A stretch of DNA of 12,435 bases from Geobacteraceae bacterium (GTDB taxonomy: Bacteria > Desulfobacterota > Desulfuromonadia > Desulfuromonadales > Geopsychrobacteraceae): contig JAMOPE010000220.1 in the NCBI GenBank assembly GCA_027064785.1, forward strand, positions 1 to 12,435, written 5' to 3'. Both the position numbers and the translations under genes were made by a program. Positions 1 through 7,766 of the stretch are shown one piece after another (the first letter of the stretch is position 1; every line of letters starts with the position of its first letter). Below the pieces are notes generated by a model that worked only from the letters and a program-made list of their open reading frames with translations, did not search any database and had not been told where the DNA came from.

Positions 1-823
1 TTTCATCGACGGTATATTCACCGGTATGTCTTTTCGTCGACTGACCGATTTTGCCGTCACGCTCCTCAATAATTTCCCCTTGTTTCAACATCGGGATAAT
101 CCGGTCAACCATATAGTAAAGCTCACTGGAAGCTTCACTGGGACCCGAAATAATCAGGGGGGTTCGGGCCTCATCGATCAGAATCGAGTCAACCTCATCG
201 ACAATCGCATAGTGAAGATCACGCTGGACATACTCATCCAGATCAAACTTCATGTTGTCGCGCAGATAATCAAATCCAAATTCGTTATTGGTTCCGTAAG
301 TAATATCAGCAGCATAAGCGGCTTTACGCTGAGCGTCATCAAGGCCATGGACGATGCAATCAACCGTCAAACCGAGAAACTGGTAGACTTTACCCATCCA
401 TTCAGCATCCCGCTTTGCCAGATAGTCATTGACCGTAACAACATGAACCCCCTTACCACTCAAGGCATTGAGGTAGATCGGCAGGGTCGCCATCAGCGTT
501 TTACCCTCACCGGTTTTCATCTCGGCAATTTTACCGGCATTCAGGACCATGCCACCAATCAGCTGGACATCAAAAGGACGCAACCCCAAAACCCGCTTAC
601 TCGCTTCACGAACCGTCGCAAAAGCTTCTGGGAGAAGTTGATCAAGAGTTTCTTCATTGCTCAGCCGCTGGCGAAACTCATCCGTTTTTGCCTGTAGTTG
701 TTCATCATTTAAAGCCTCAAAACCTGGCTCAAGCGAATTGATTTTATCAACAATCGGTTGCAGCTTTTTCAATTCCCGTTCATTTTTGCTGCCGACAACT
801 TTTTTTAATAGCTTACCTATCAT
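1..823 (-). CDS. secA: Preprotein translocase ATPase SecA, N-terminal part (cut by window edge)
   Basis: SecA is the cytoplasmic ATPase that drives unfolded preproteins through the SecYEG channel. Only the first 274 codons are present; the family is usually about 850-900 residues, so the rest lies beyond the left edge. The reverse-strand translation begins [20 protein letters not shown]. It carries the first nucleotide-binding fold: Walker A GEGKT at residues 105-109 (context [15 protein letters not shown]), the [15 protein letters not shown] segment typical of SecA, and the Walker B-type [14 protein letters not shown] segment about 100 residues after Walker A. The ATG at 823 is preceded by GGAG at 836-839, a rather long 12-nt spacing, but the protein start matches the family. 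The gene is codirectional with the upstream M23 peptidase gene after a 231-bp gap that seems to hold its own promoter and leader. Identification is secure. Confidence 0.97.
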   Translation of the reverse strand, partial: MIGKLLKKVVGSKNERELKKLQPIVDKINSLEPGFEALNDEQLQAKTDEFRQRLSNEETLDQLLPEAFATVREASKRVLGLRPFDVQLIGGMVLNAGKIAEMKTGEGKTLMATLPIYLNALSGKGVHVVTVNDYLAKRDAEWMGKVYQFLGLTVDCIVHGLDDAQRKAAYAADITYGTNNEFGFDYLRDNMKFDLDEYVQRDLHYAIVDEVDSILIDEARTPLIISGPSEASSELYYMVDRIIPMLKQGEIIEERDGKIGQSTKRHTGEYTVDE

Positions 824-877
824 GGTGATGGATAACTCCGGAAAGCCCTGCTTTACTGGTTCAAAGTGGGATGATAT

Positions 878-918
878 GCAAAATAAAAATAAGAGAAAAA
901 GCCGATAATGACACGGCT
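878..918 (-). terminator. Short hairpin with U-rich tail in the secA leader (attenuator or terminator candidate)
   Basis: Read on the minus strand, arms AGCCG (914-918) and CGGCT (900-904) enclose a 9-nt loop and are followed at once by a T-rich run (TTTTCTCTTATTTTTATTTT). This resembles a weak intrinsic terminator. It lies after the M23 gene but also inside the leader predicted for secA, so it could end M23 transcripts or attenuate secA. The stem is only 5 bp with a long loop, so confidence is low. Confidence 0.35.
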
Positions 919-931
919 GACAATGGGCGGC

Positions 932-961
932 ATAGTAGCATATTAAAAGAAGCACCCACAA
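932..961 (-). promoter_or_regulatory. secA: Candidate sigma-70 promoter for secA
   Basis: On the minus strand a TTGTGG -35-like element (956-961) and a TACTAT -10-like element (932-937) are separated by 18 nt. Transcription would begin near position 925 and give a leader of about 100 nt before the secA ATG. This was found by eye against the consensus. The wide gap after the M23 gene makes an independent promoter reasonable, but nothing here proves it. Confidence 0.4.
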
Positions 962-996
962 GTATTTAAGCGGCTTGAGACACTCAAGACGGGGAG

Positions 997-1033
997 TTCA
1001 AGGGGAACACCTGAGGTAAATATTCAAGGGGAA
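997..1033. repeat. Short direct repeats between the M23 gene and secA
   Basis: The 11-mer ttcaaggggaa occurs at 997-1007 and again at 1023-1033, exactly 26 bp apart. A related string, caagacgggga, lies just before at 984-994. An inverted repeat cttgag/ctcaag with a 3-nt loop sits beside them at 973-987. The spacing is close to two and a half helical turns. The repeats are real, but whether they are a protein-binding site or chance cannot be decided from one copy of the region. Confidence 0.55.
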
Positions 1034-1054
1034 GTCTGAATCAAAAAAGAGAAA

Positions 1055-1921
1055 TTAGAGGGTTTTACGCGGGTCGATGGGAACCCCATTGAGGCGCAAT
1101 TCATAGTGAAGGTGTGGCCCTGTCGACTGGCCGGTATTGCCAACCTTTGCAACAACATCACCGCGCTTGATGTGTTGCCCTGCCTTGACCAGAATCTTTG
1201 AGTTATGACCGAAAACCGTGCGATAACCATAACCGTGGTCGATGATGAGCATATTCCCGTAACCGGGAGAATATTTAACCCGGGCAACAACCCCGTCTGC
1301 CGTTGCGACAACCGGAGTTCCTACATTTGCAGCAATATCGAGCCCTTCGTGCATAACCCGCCGCCCGGTAAAAGGTGATTTACGCATACCGAAGTAAGAG
1401 GTCAACCACCCCTTGGTCGGCCACCCTTTAGGTGTTGCACGACTGAGAGACACCTGATCATTCAACAGATTACGGACAACTTCCTGACTTTGCCGACGCA
1501 ACTCAATTTCAACCTGCAGCCGATTGATCTGTCGCTGAATATCATCAACAACGGCGACTGGTTCAGATTCGGCAAGTCCACCGATAGCAACGGGAATATC
1601 TTCAGCAACCGGTTCCAGATTCGCCAGCTGGCGTACCCGTGCTTCCGCACCAGATAGGATATTCATCTGCTGCTGAACATTACCAAGATCGGTAACCAGA
1701 TGATTCAGCGTCTGACGCTGCTCACTGGTGGCAATACGTAGTCGTTGTAATTCTTCTCTATCAATGCGGTCGGTATAATAGCTATGGGCGAAAAAGGCCA
1801 GGAAGCCAAGAACAATACCGCAGCAGCACAGCGCAAAACGCAGATAACTACTCCGCAAATGCAGCCGTTTAACCGTGCCATCCCCTTCGGGGACGAGTAT
1901 GACCGAAAAACGCTTCGCCAA
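1055..1921 (-). CDS. Membrane-anchored M23 (LytM-type) metallopeptidase
   Basis: Probable periplasmic zinc endopeptidase acting on peptidoglycan cross-bridges, or an activator of such enzymes. The product has a short basic start, one transmembrane segment (about residues 28-48, with three cysteines in a row), a coiled-coil-like stretch rich in Q, L and R up to about residue 160, and a C-terminal M23 domain. Counting from the longer GTG start at 1966, the domain shows H206 and D210 (HEGLD), H254 (FGHNS) and H285/H287 (GPHLHYEL). These are the zinc ligands and catalytic histidines of LytM-type enzymes, so activity is expected. I prefer the TTG start at 1921 (288 residues): it has GGAG five bases upstream and puts the protein start directly before the FSVILVPEG segment. 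The GTG at 1966 (303 residues) has only a weak site. Neighbours are the GNAT gene upstream and secA downstream. The specific substrate is unknown. Confidence 0.88.
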   Translation of the reverse strand: MAKRFSVILVPEGDGTVKRLHLRSSYLRFALCCCGIVLGFLAFFAHSYYTDRIDREELQRLRIATSEQRQTLNHLVTDLGNVQQQMNILSGAEARVRQLANLEPVAEDIPVAIGGLAESEPVAVVDDIQRQINRLQVEIELRRQSQEVVRNLLNDQVSLSRATPKGWPTKGWLTSYFGMRKSPFTGRRVMHEGLDIAANVGTPVVATADGVVARVKYSPGYGNMLIIDHGYGYRTVFGHNSKILVKAGQHIKRGDVVAKVGNTGQSTGPHLHYELRLNGVPIDPRKTL

Positions 1922-1994
1922 AATAACTCCAAAACCGCCGAGAGAATTGAGAATCGACCGCTTCACTTAAAACAAAACCCTGAACTCTAAATTA

Positions 1995-2480
1995 TTATTT
2001 TTCATTAATAACATAGTTTTGGTTTTTTTCCAACAAATCTATTGCCAGAGCAAACTCATCGCAGTCGGGGAATTTAACACAATTGATACAATCTCCCCAA
2101 ACCTTCTGTGGCAACTCTGATTTCTCAATATCGTAGAAACCGAGCCGCTTAAAAAAATCGGGCTGATAGGTCAAAGCAAAAACCTTCTTCAACCCAAGCT
2201 CGACAGCTTCCTCAAGACACTTCTCGACAATGCCCCGACCAATCCCTTTTCCCTGTTGACCGGGAGCGACAGCCAATGAGCGCACCTCAGCAAGGTCAGC
2301 CCAGCAGATAGCCAGAGCACCCACTCCGAGGATAACGCCATCTTCTTCGTAAACATAGAAATCACGGACTGAGTCGTAAATATTAGCGAGAGAACGCCCT
2401 AACAACTGGCCGTCCTGAGCATAGGTAAGTAACATTTTATGGATATCCCGGACATCAGGAAGGCGTGCATGGCGGATCAT
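1995..2480 (-). CDS. GNAT N-acetyltransferase, likely short-form N-acetylglutamate synthase
   Basis: GNAT-fold acetyltransferase of 161 residues. The acetyl-CoA-binding motif A is clear: EVRSLAVAP followed by QQGKGIG (about residues 75-81), with FALTYQPDFFKRLGF as the later strand and helix. The arrangement (early LLTYAQDGQLL, then WADLAEVR, then FFKRLGF) resembles the small stand-alone N-acetylglutamate synthases, such as the mycobacterial ArgA type, which start arginine synthesis by acetylating glutamate. That assignment rests on remembered similarity, so no symbol is given. The C-terminal part holds three cysteines in a C-x2-C-x5-C pattern (residues 131, 134, 140) that could bind metal or be redox active. 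The ATG at 2480 has an excellent GGAG five bases upstream and lies 18 bp after recN, so the gene is probably cotranscribed with it. A general GNAT call is secure; the substrate is inferred. Confidence 0.85.
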   Translation of the reverse strand: MIRHARLPDVRDIHKMLLTYAQDGQLLGRSLANIYDSVRDFYVYEEDGVILGVGALAICWADLAEVRSLAVAPGQQGKGIGRGIVEKCLEEAVELGLKKVFALTYQPDFFKRLGFYDIEKSELPQKVWGDCINCVKFPDCDEFALAIDLLEKNQNYVINEK

Positions 2481-2498
2481 AGTTTCTCCATCAATTCT

Positions 2499-4172
2499 CT
2501 AAGCAACCAGTAATTTTGATTTATCTATCAGTTCACGGGCATGGAGCAGGGTCTGTTCACTCACCTGTGAACCACTGAGCATCCGTGCCATTTCAGCTGT
2601 TCGCGCTTCGATATCGAGCAAATCAAGGTTTGTTGTTGTCCGTCCCTCAACCTCCTCTTTCACAACGCAATAATGGTGGTCGGCGAAGGCTGCGACTTGC
2701 GGCAGATGAGTCACACACAGCACCTGCAGCTCTTTGCCCAAGCGACTGATTTTCTCTCCGACGGCCGTAGCTGCTTCACCACCGATCCCGGCATCGACCT
2801 CATCAAAAATCAGCGTTTTTACCGTATCGCCGGCAGGAACACTCCGCTTGAGTGCCAACATAATCCGCGACAGTTCACCACCTGATGCAATTTTTGCCAA
2901 AGGTTGCGCCTCTTCACCCGGATTAGCCGCCAGATAAAACTCGCCGGCTTCTAAACCGTCGGCAGCCGGTTCTGGCAATGGGGTCAGACGTAAAGAAAAA
3001 CTCGCTTTGGGCATCGCCAAGTCGGCCAGTTCACGCTCAACAGCAATCGCCAGTTTTTCAGCTCCGTCATGACGTTGCTGAGTAAGAATCGTTCCAGCCT
3101 GTAACAGTTTCTCCCGTTGCAACTCAAGCTGCTGCTGAAGTTGCTCGCGACGACTTTCGATATTATCGAGATCGTCGAGCTCAAGGGTGATTTTATCCAG
3201 ATACTCAATCAACTCAGCAATTGTCGGTGCGTATTTCCCTTTCAACTGCCCCAACAGCGCCAATCGATCTTCAACCTGCTGTTGCCGCTGCGGCTCGAAA
3301 TCGAGCTTATCGGCATAATCATGTAACTCTGTCGCAACATCTTCGAGGCTATACAGGTTACTACGCAACGTCTCAGCCAACGTACCAAGTTGCGGATCAA
3401 TTTTTTGTAATGCCTCCAGCTGGTCGGCAGCGATGGCAATTTTTTCACACACAGCGTCCTGCCCGGCGTAGAGATTTTCATAACCGCCGACAGTCGCCGC
3501 TGTTAATTTTTCTGCGTTGAGAAGGATCACCCGCTCCTGCTCAAGGTCATCATCTTCACCAACCGTCAGCTGGGCCCCGGTAAGCTCCTGCTGCTGATAA
3601 CGAAGCATATCAAGACGCTGCTGCCGTTCCCGCTCTGCCAGAGTCAGATGACTTAGTTCCTGTTGCAGACGATGCCAATCGGCGTATGCATTGCGATAAG
3701 CGGCGAGTGCCGGCTGCAACGAAGAAAAAGCATCAAGGACATGCAGGTGAGTCTCTGTTCGTTGTAGATTCTGATGTTCGTGCTGGCCATAAATATTGAC
3801 CAAGCCACTCACCAGTTCGCGCAATTGGGTCAAAGAAACTGGAGAACCATTGACAAAAATTCGGTTTTTCCCCGAACGGGCAACCACCCGCCGCACCAGC
3901 AGTTCACTGTCGACATCAAGTCCAGCCTCCTCCAGTTTATCACGCAAAAACGGATCATCACCCAGATCAAAAATTGCTTCAACAGCGGCTTGATCTTCAC
4001 CGGTCCGAATAATTTCGCCGCGCGCCCGGCCACCAAGCAACAGGTTGACAGCATCGATAATAATCGACTTGCCCGCACCGGTTTCACCGGTTAAGACATT
4101 GAAACCTGCTCCAAAAGTGACGTGCAGATTTTCGATAATAGCGAAATTTTTGATAATGAGATCGGTTAACAT
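2499..4172 (-). CDS. recN: DNA repair protein RecN (SMC-like ATPase)
   Basis: RecN is a cohesin-like ATPase recruited to DNA double-strand breaks during recombinational repair. The 557-residue product, close to the usual length of about 550, has an N-terminal half ATPase with Walker A GETGAGKS (residues 29-36). A long glutamine- and leucine-rich coiled coil follows (about 150-370). The C-terminal half ATPase has the ABC signature SGGELSR (from about residue 430), Walker B LIFDEVDAGIGG (about 454-465) and the THLPQVAAFAD switch segment. The frame is open nine codons further upstream to a TTG, but that would overlap nadK and adds no conserved sequence. I use the ATG at 4172, where MLTDLIIKNFAI matches the family start. 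The ribosome-binding site is weak, and translation is probably coupled to nadK, which ends 11 bp upstream. No LexA-type box was recognised in front. Confidence 0.96.
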   Translation of the reverse strand: MLTDLIIKNFAIIENLHVTFGAGFNVLTGETGAGKSIIIDAVNLLLGGRARGEIIRTGEDQAAVEAIFDLGDDPFLRDKLEEAGLDVDSELLVRRVVARSGKNRIFVNGSPVSLTQLRELVSGLVNIYGQHEHQNLQRTETHLHVLDAFSSLQPALAAYRNAYADWHRLQQELSHLTLAERERQQRLDMLRYQQQELTGAQLTVGEDDDLEQERVILLNAEKLTAATVGGYENLYAGQDAVCEKIAIAADQLEALQKIDPQLGTLAETLRSNLYSLEDVATELHDYADKLDFEPQRQQQVEDRLALLGQLKGKYAPTIAELIEYLDKITLELDDLDNIESRREQLQQQLELQREKLLQAGTILTQQRHDGAEKLAIAVERELADLAMPKASFSLRLTPLPEPAADGLEAGEFYLAANPGEEAQPLAKIASGGELSRIMLALKRSVPAGDTVKTLIFDEVDAGIGGEAATAVGEKISRLGKELQVLCVTHLPQVAAFADHHYCVVKEEVEGRTTTNLDLLDIEARTAEMARMLSGSQVSEQTLLHARELIDKSKLLVA

Positions 4173-4183
4173 AACTTTGGCAC

Positions 4184-5041
4184 TTAGCGCTCGCCCCAAC
4201 TCAATTTTGTCCGTAAAATCTCAAAATAATCTTTACTCGGGCTGGTCACCAGACGGGTTCTGGATTCAGAACGGCTGACCTCGACGACATCACCCGGGAG
4301 CAATTTGTACCCCACCTGACCGTCACCGGTGAAAAAAACAACATCATCTTCAAACTTGAGTTTAATTTCAATCACCGACCGACTCCAGACCATGATCGGC
4401 CGATTGGTCAACATATGGGGACAGATCGGTGTGATCAAAAGGCTGTTGATATCGGGATAGATAATCGGACCGCCCGCAGCCAGGTTGTAACCCGTGGAAC
4501 CCGTAGGCGTTGAGATAATCAAGCCGTCGGCTTTGTAGCTGGTAAGATGGCGACCGTCGACACAGGTTTCCATATCGATGATCCGCGCCAGAGCACCCTT
4601 ATTAATCACAACATCATTGAGAACGGTAAATTTCCCGACAATTTTGCCATTGCGCCGAATGGCCGCATCGAGCATCATCCGGTCAGAGACCTTATAATCG
4701 TCGGCGATAATCCGCTCCAACATTTCAGGAAGCTCGTCCCGGGTAATTTCAGTCAGGAACCCAAGCTGCCCTAAGTTAACCCCGATAATCGGAACGTGAC
4801 GATCACCGATCTGACGTGCCACAGAAATCAGCGTTCCGTCACCACCAAGGACGATCACCATATCGACGAGGGCAGGAATGTTCTCACCAGACGTTCCATT
4901 CACCTGCCCAATCTGTTCGGCAAGGGTGTCTTCCAGGAAAACTTCGATGTTCTCCCGCCTGAACCGCTCACAGATTTCAGAAACAATCTGTTCGACATCG
5001 GGATGATTTTTTTTCGCGTAAATACCAATTTTTTTCAGCAT
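4184..5041 (-). CDS. nadK: NAD kinase
   Basis: Cytoplasmic ATP-NAD kinase that phosphorylates NAD+ to NADP+, the only known route to NADP. The 285-residue product has the family hallmarks in order: GGDGT (residues 66-70), GVNLGQLGFLTE (87-98), the LNDVVI segment (141-146, corresponding to the usual NE/D motif that contacts the nicotinamide nucleotide), the ADGLIISTPTGSTGYNLAAGG region (about 171-191) and TGDGQ near residue 240. The reading frame is open 18 codons further upstream, but MLKKIGIYAKK is the normal family start and the ATG at 5041 has a GGTGAG just upstream. It is the first gene of the run nadK-recN-GNAT-M23. The 160-bp gap to rarA on the other strand should hold divergent promoters. 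Identification is secure. Confidence 0.97.
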   Translation of the reverse strand: MLKKIGIYAKKNHPDVEQIVSEICERFRRENIEVFLEDTLAEQIGQVNGTSGENIPALVDMVIVLGGDGTLISVARQIGDRHVPIIGVNLGQLGFLTEITRDELPEMLERIIADDYKVSDRMMLDAAIRRNGKIVGKFTVLNDVVINKGALARIIDMETCVDGRHLTSYKADGLIISTPTGSTGYNLAAGGPIIYPDINSLLITPICPHMLTNRPIMVWSRSVIEIKLKFEDDVVFFTGDGQVGYKLLPGDVVEVSRSESRTRLVTSPSKDYFEILRTKLSWGER

Positions 5042-5144
5042 CAACTCACCAGTATAAAGCGGATAAATGCAACCTATCGATAACCAGAAAAACAAGGGCT
5101 GACAATTATCATAAAAGAGCCACAGAAGTCTATCTCATTGGATA

Positions 5145-5174
5145 TTGTTGAGAAGACAAATGGCGTGCTACATT
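5145..5174 (+). promoter_or_regulatory. rarA: Candidate promoter for rarA
   Basis: A TTGTTG -35-like element (5145-5150) and a TACATT -10-like element (5169-5174) are 18 nt apart. A transcript starting near 5181 would have a leader of about 20 nt before the rarA ATG at 5202. The same gap must also hold the nadK promoter on the minus strand; I saw no convincing element for that. Found by eye only. Confidence 0.35.
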
Positions 5175-5201
5175 GGTGCACCGATTTTTTCTGGAGCGAA
5201 T

Positions 5202-6524
5202 ATGGATCTGTTTGAACAAACCGCACAAAGTCATCTCAATACCCCCCTCGCAGAACGAATGCGGCCGCAAACCCTCGCAGACATCGTTGGTCAACATCAT
5301 CTGTTGGGTTCGGGGAAATTATTGCGGCAACTGATCGAAACCGACCAACTTACCTCAATTATTTTCTGGGGACCGCCGGGGACGGGGAAGACAACCCTCG
5401 GACGTGTCATTGCCAACTGCACCAAAAGTCGCTTTGTCTTCTTTTCGGCGGTGCTCGGCAGCATCAAAGACGTGCGGGAAATTGTTGCCGAAGCAAAACA
5501 ACAGCGGAACTATCATAGTCGCAAGACGTTACTGTTTGTCGATGAGATCCACCGCTTCAATAAAGCACAACAGGACGCGTTTCTCCCCTCTGTCGAGCAG
5601 GGCGACCTGACGTTGATCGGAGCCACAACCGAAAACCCCAGTTTTGAAGTCAACTCGGCACTATTGTCACGTTCACGGGTCTTTGTCCTCGAACCCTTGG
5701 CTCCCGAGGATCTGAAAATTCTTCTTCAGCGCGCAGTTACATCGCAGCAGGGGCTGAATAGACCTGAACTGCGGGTTGATGAAGCCGCTTTCGATTTTTT
5801 TGCTGAACAGGCCGGAGGAGATGCAAGAATTGCTCTTGGTGCACTCGAAGTCGCAGCAGCAACAGCCCCGAACAATACAATTTCACTCGAGATCGCTCTT
5901 GAAGCATTGCAGAAAAAAGCACTCCTTTATGATAAAGGCGGTGAAGAACACTACAACGTTATCTCGGCATTTATTAAAAGTATGCGCGGCTCTGATCCCG
6001 ATGGTGCAATCTACTGGTTAGCCCGAATGCTTGATGCCGGAGAAGATCCACTGTTTATTGTCCGGAGGATGGTCATTTTTGCTTCAGAAGACATCGGCAA
6101 CGCCGACCCGCGGGCTCTGCAAATAGTGCTGTCAGTCCAGCAGGCTGTCCACTTTGTCGGTTTACCCGAAGCACGCATCAATCTGGCACAGGGAGTGACC
6201 TATCTGGCAACTGCACCGAAGAGCAATGCAAGCTACGCTGCAATCAACGAAGCACAGGCAGAAGTCAAAGCATCGGGGGCATTGCCCGTCCCCAAACATA
6301 TCCGTAACGCTCCGACAAAGCTGATGAAACAACTCGATTACGGTAAGGGATACAAATACGCCCACAATTACCGGGATGGGTTTGCTGATCAGACCCACCT
6401 TCCCGATGCCATCGACAAAAAAAACTTCTATCGCCCGACCGATCGGGGGTACGAAAAAACAATTAACGAGCGGCTAGCGTTTCTACGTAGTGGAAATCAC
6501 AGCACTGAAAAAAAAAGTAAATAA
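5202..6524 (+). CDS. rarA: Replication-associated recombination ATPase RarA (MgsA)
   Basis: AAA+ ATPase related to clamp loaders and to yeast Mgs1/WRNIP1. It acts at stalled replication forks and single-strand gaps with SSB. The 440-residue product matches the usual length of about 440-450. It shows Walker A GPPGTGKT (57-64), Walker B DEIH (114-117) followed by [15 protein letters not shown], the sensor-1 segment [10 protein letters not shown] (139-148) and the arginine-containing SRSRVF (156-161). The C-terminal half holds the tetramerisation part, with [27 protein letters not shown] and [11 protein letters not shown]. The start is the ATG at 5202, preceded by GGAG six bases upstream. The longer frame from a TTG at 5145 lacks a ribosome-binding site. 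It is the only gene read rightwards in the interior of the window and converges on rodA. The last codons contain a run of nine A residues, with no sign of frameshift. Confidence 0.96.
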   Translation: MDLFEQTAQSHLNTPLAERMRPQTLADIVGQHHLLGSGKLLRQLIETDQLTSIIFWGPPGTGKTTLGRVIANCTKSRFVFFSAVLGSIKDVREIVAEAKQQRNYHSRKTLLFVDEIHRFNKAQQDAFLPSVEQGDLTLIGATTENPSFEVNSALLSRSRVFVLEPLAPEDLKILLQRAVTSQQGLNRPELRVDEAAFDFFAEQAGGDARIALGALEVAAATAPNNTISLEIALEALQKKALLYDKGGEEHYNVISAFIKSMRGSDPDGAIYWLARMLDAGEDPLFIVRRMVIFASEDIGNADPRALQIVLSVQQAVHFVGLPEARINLAQGVTYLATAPKSNASYAAINEAQAEVKASGALPVPKHIRNAPTKLMKQLDYGKGYKYAHNYRDGFADQTHLPDAIDKKNFYRPTDRGYEKTINERLAFLRSGNHSTEKKSK

Positions 6525-6665
6525 CCTATTCAGTCACCGGTGGATACGGCATTTCTGCAAGAGCAGCCCCCCAGCAATCAGCTTCCACCACAATCTACGG
6601 CTTTTTTTCGACCGGAGCGTTCATCGCCATCACTTTTCTCTCCCCCATTTTCAGCAGGCAGAAGT
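6525..6665. other. Convergent intergenic gap between rarA and rodA, no clear terminator
   Basis: The gap between the two converging stop codons is 141 bp. It contains a caccggtg palindrome (6535-6542), a small ctgcaagagcag inverted repeat near 6554 and a run of seven T at about 6602-6608. None of these combines a stable stem with a following T-run on either strand. I found no gene here. A tiny minus-strand frame ending in NAPVEKKP just after rodA is too short to support. Confidence 0.5.
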
Positions 6666-7763
6666 TTAAAACATAAACCGCCGCATACTGACATTCATCA
6701 GCAACCCGACCCCAATCATCGTCGTCACCATACTCGTTCCACCATAAGAAAACAGCGGCAATGGGACTCCGACAACCGGGAGCAACCCGATCACCATCCC
6801 CAGATTCACAACAATGTGCCAGAAAATCATCGCCGTCACCCCGACGGCAAGAAACAGACCAAACCGGTCTGCAGCCCGCCGGGCAATATACAATCCCCAG
6901 ACAATCAGAAACAGATAAAAGAACAGCAGTCCGAAGCAGCCGACAAACCCCCACTCTTCTGCAAAAACAGAAAAAGCAAAATCGGTATGACGTTCAGGCA
7001 GGAAAGATAATTGTGATTGACTCCCCTGAATGTAACCTTTCCCCCAGAAGCCACCACTCCCAACTGCAATTTTTGACTGAATAATGTGGTAACCGCTGCC
7101 CAATGGATCAGCTTCAGGATTCATAAATGTACGAATTCTGGCACGCTGGTAATCATGTAGACCGAACCAGCCTCCAATCGCCGTCAAAATTCCGATCAAA
7201 CCTAAGCCAATCAAGGTTCCACGTTTTAATCCGGCAAACAGCAACATTGTTCCGGCAATAAAAACAACCATTGCGGCAGTTCCCAGATCGGGTTCTTTTA
7301 AAATCAGCCCAACAGGCAGTAAAATCCACACAGCAGGCTTCCAGAGTTCAAAAAAACCAAACCCTACAGGGTTCGCCGTTTCGGCAAAAATTCGTGCGAG
7401 GAGCAAAATAATTGCGACCTTGATCACCTCTCCCGGTTGCAGGTTGAAGAAACCGAGATTGATCCAGCGGGTTGCCCCCATACTTGTTTTCCCCAGAACC
7501 AGAACATAGACCAGCATCACAACACTGATTACATAGAGGTGGACCGCAAAATGTTGAAGATGGCGATAGTCAAACAGGCAGATTATCAGAGCGATGACAA
7601 CTCCTCCGGATAACCAGAGCAGCTGTTTGAGATAAAGAGGTGTTGCTACGGCACCCCAACTTGCGGTCGCACTGTAAAGATTGGCGATACCGACACCTGC
7701 CAACAGCAGAACAGTCAGGATCAGAACCCAGTCAAAGTTAGAAACGAGACGGCGATCAAACAT
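6666..7763 (-). CDS. rodA: Rod shape-determining peptidoglycan glycosyltransferase RodA
   Basis: SEDS-family polytopic membrane glycosyltransferase that polymerises lipid II into glycan strands during cell elongation, working with PBP2. The 365-residue product shows about ten hydrophobic segments and the family signatures: MGATRWINLGFFNLQPGE (with E112), GSGYHIIQSKIAVGSGGFWGKG (about 222-243), FLPERHTDFAFSVFAEEWGF with the essential-type aspartate D261, and PLPLFSYGGTSM near 335-345. The ATG at 7763 lies three bases after the mrdA stop and has a near-perfect AGGAGG eight bases upstream, inside the last codons of mrdA, so the two are translated as a pair. It is the last gene of the elongasome operon and converges on rarA. 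Identification is secure; the choice of RodA over FtsW rests mainly on the mrdA and mre neighbours. Confidence 0.97.
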   Translation of the reverse strand: MFDRRLVSNFDWVLILTVLLLAGVGIANLYSATASWGAVATPLYLKQLLWLSGGVVIALIICLFDYRHLQHFAVHLYVISVVMLVYVLVLGKTSMGATRWINLGFFNLQPGEVIKVAIILLLARIFAETANPVGFGFFELWKPAVWILLPVGLILKEPDLGTAAMVVFIAGTMLLFAGLKRGTLIGLGLIGILTAIGGWFGLHDYQRARIRTFMNPEADPLGSGYHIIQSKIAVGSGGFWGKGYIQGSQSQLSFLPERHTDFAFSVFAEEWGFVGCFGLLFFYLFLIVWGLYIARRAADRFGLFLAVGVTAMIFWHIVVNLGMVIGLLPVVGVPLPLFSYGGTSMVTTMIGVGLLMNVSMRRFMF

Positions 7764-7766
7764 CGC

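Noticed and set aside
26..697. 223-codon plus-strand reading frame
   Set aside because: It lies wholly antisense to secA, has no recognisable domain or ribosome-binding site, and the secA frame explains the sequence.
4173..4199. TTG start giving a nine-residue longer RecN
   Set aside because: It would overlap nadK, has no ribosome-binding site, and the conserved RecN start is the ATG at 4172.
5145..5201. TTG start giving a 19-residue longer RarA
   Set aside because: No ribosome-binding site in front; the ATG at 5202 has GGAG at correct spacing and matches the family start.
6480..6535. Possible rarA terminator with arms actgaa/ttcagt
   Set aside because: The loop would be about 19 nt of A-rich sequence and no T-run follows on the plus strand.
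6595..6954. 119-codon minus-strand frame running past the rodA end
   Set aside because: It overlaps rodA in another frame; only its last codons are in the gap, with no family features.
6540..7010. 156-codon plus-strand frame rich in P, Q, H and R
   Set aside because: Mostly antisense to the rodA 3' end; its composition is that of the complement of a membrane-protein gene.
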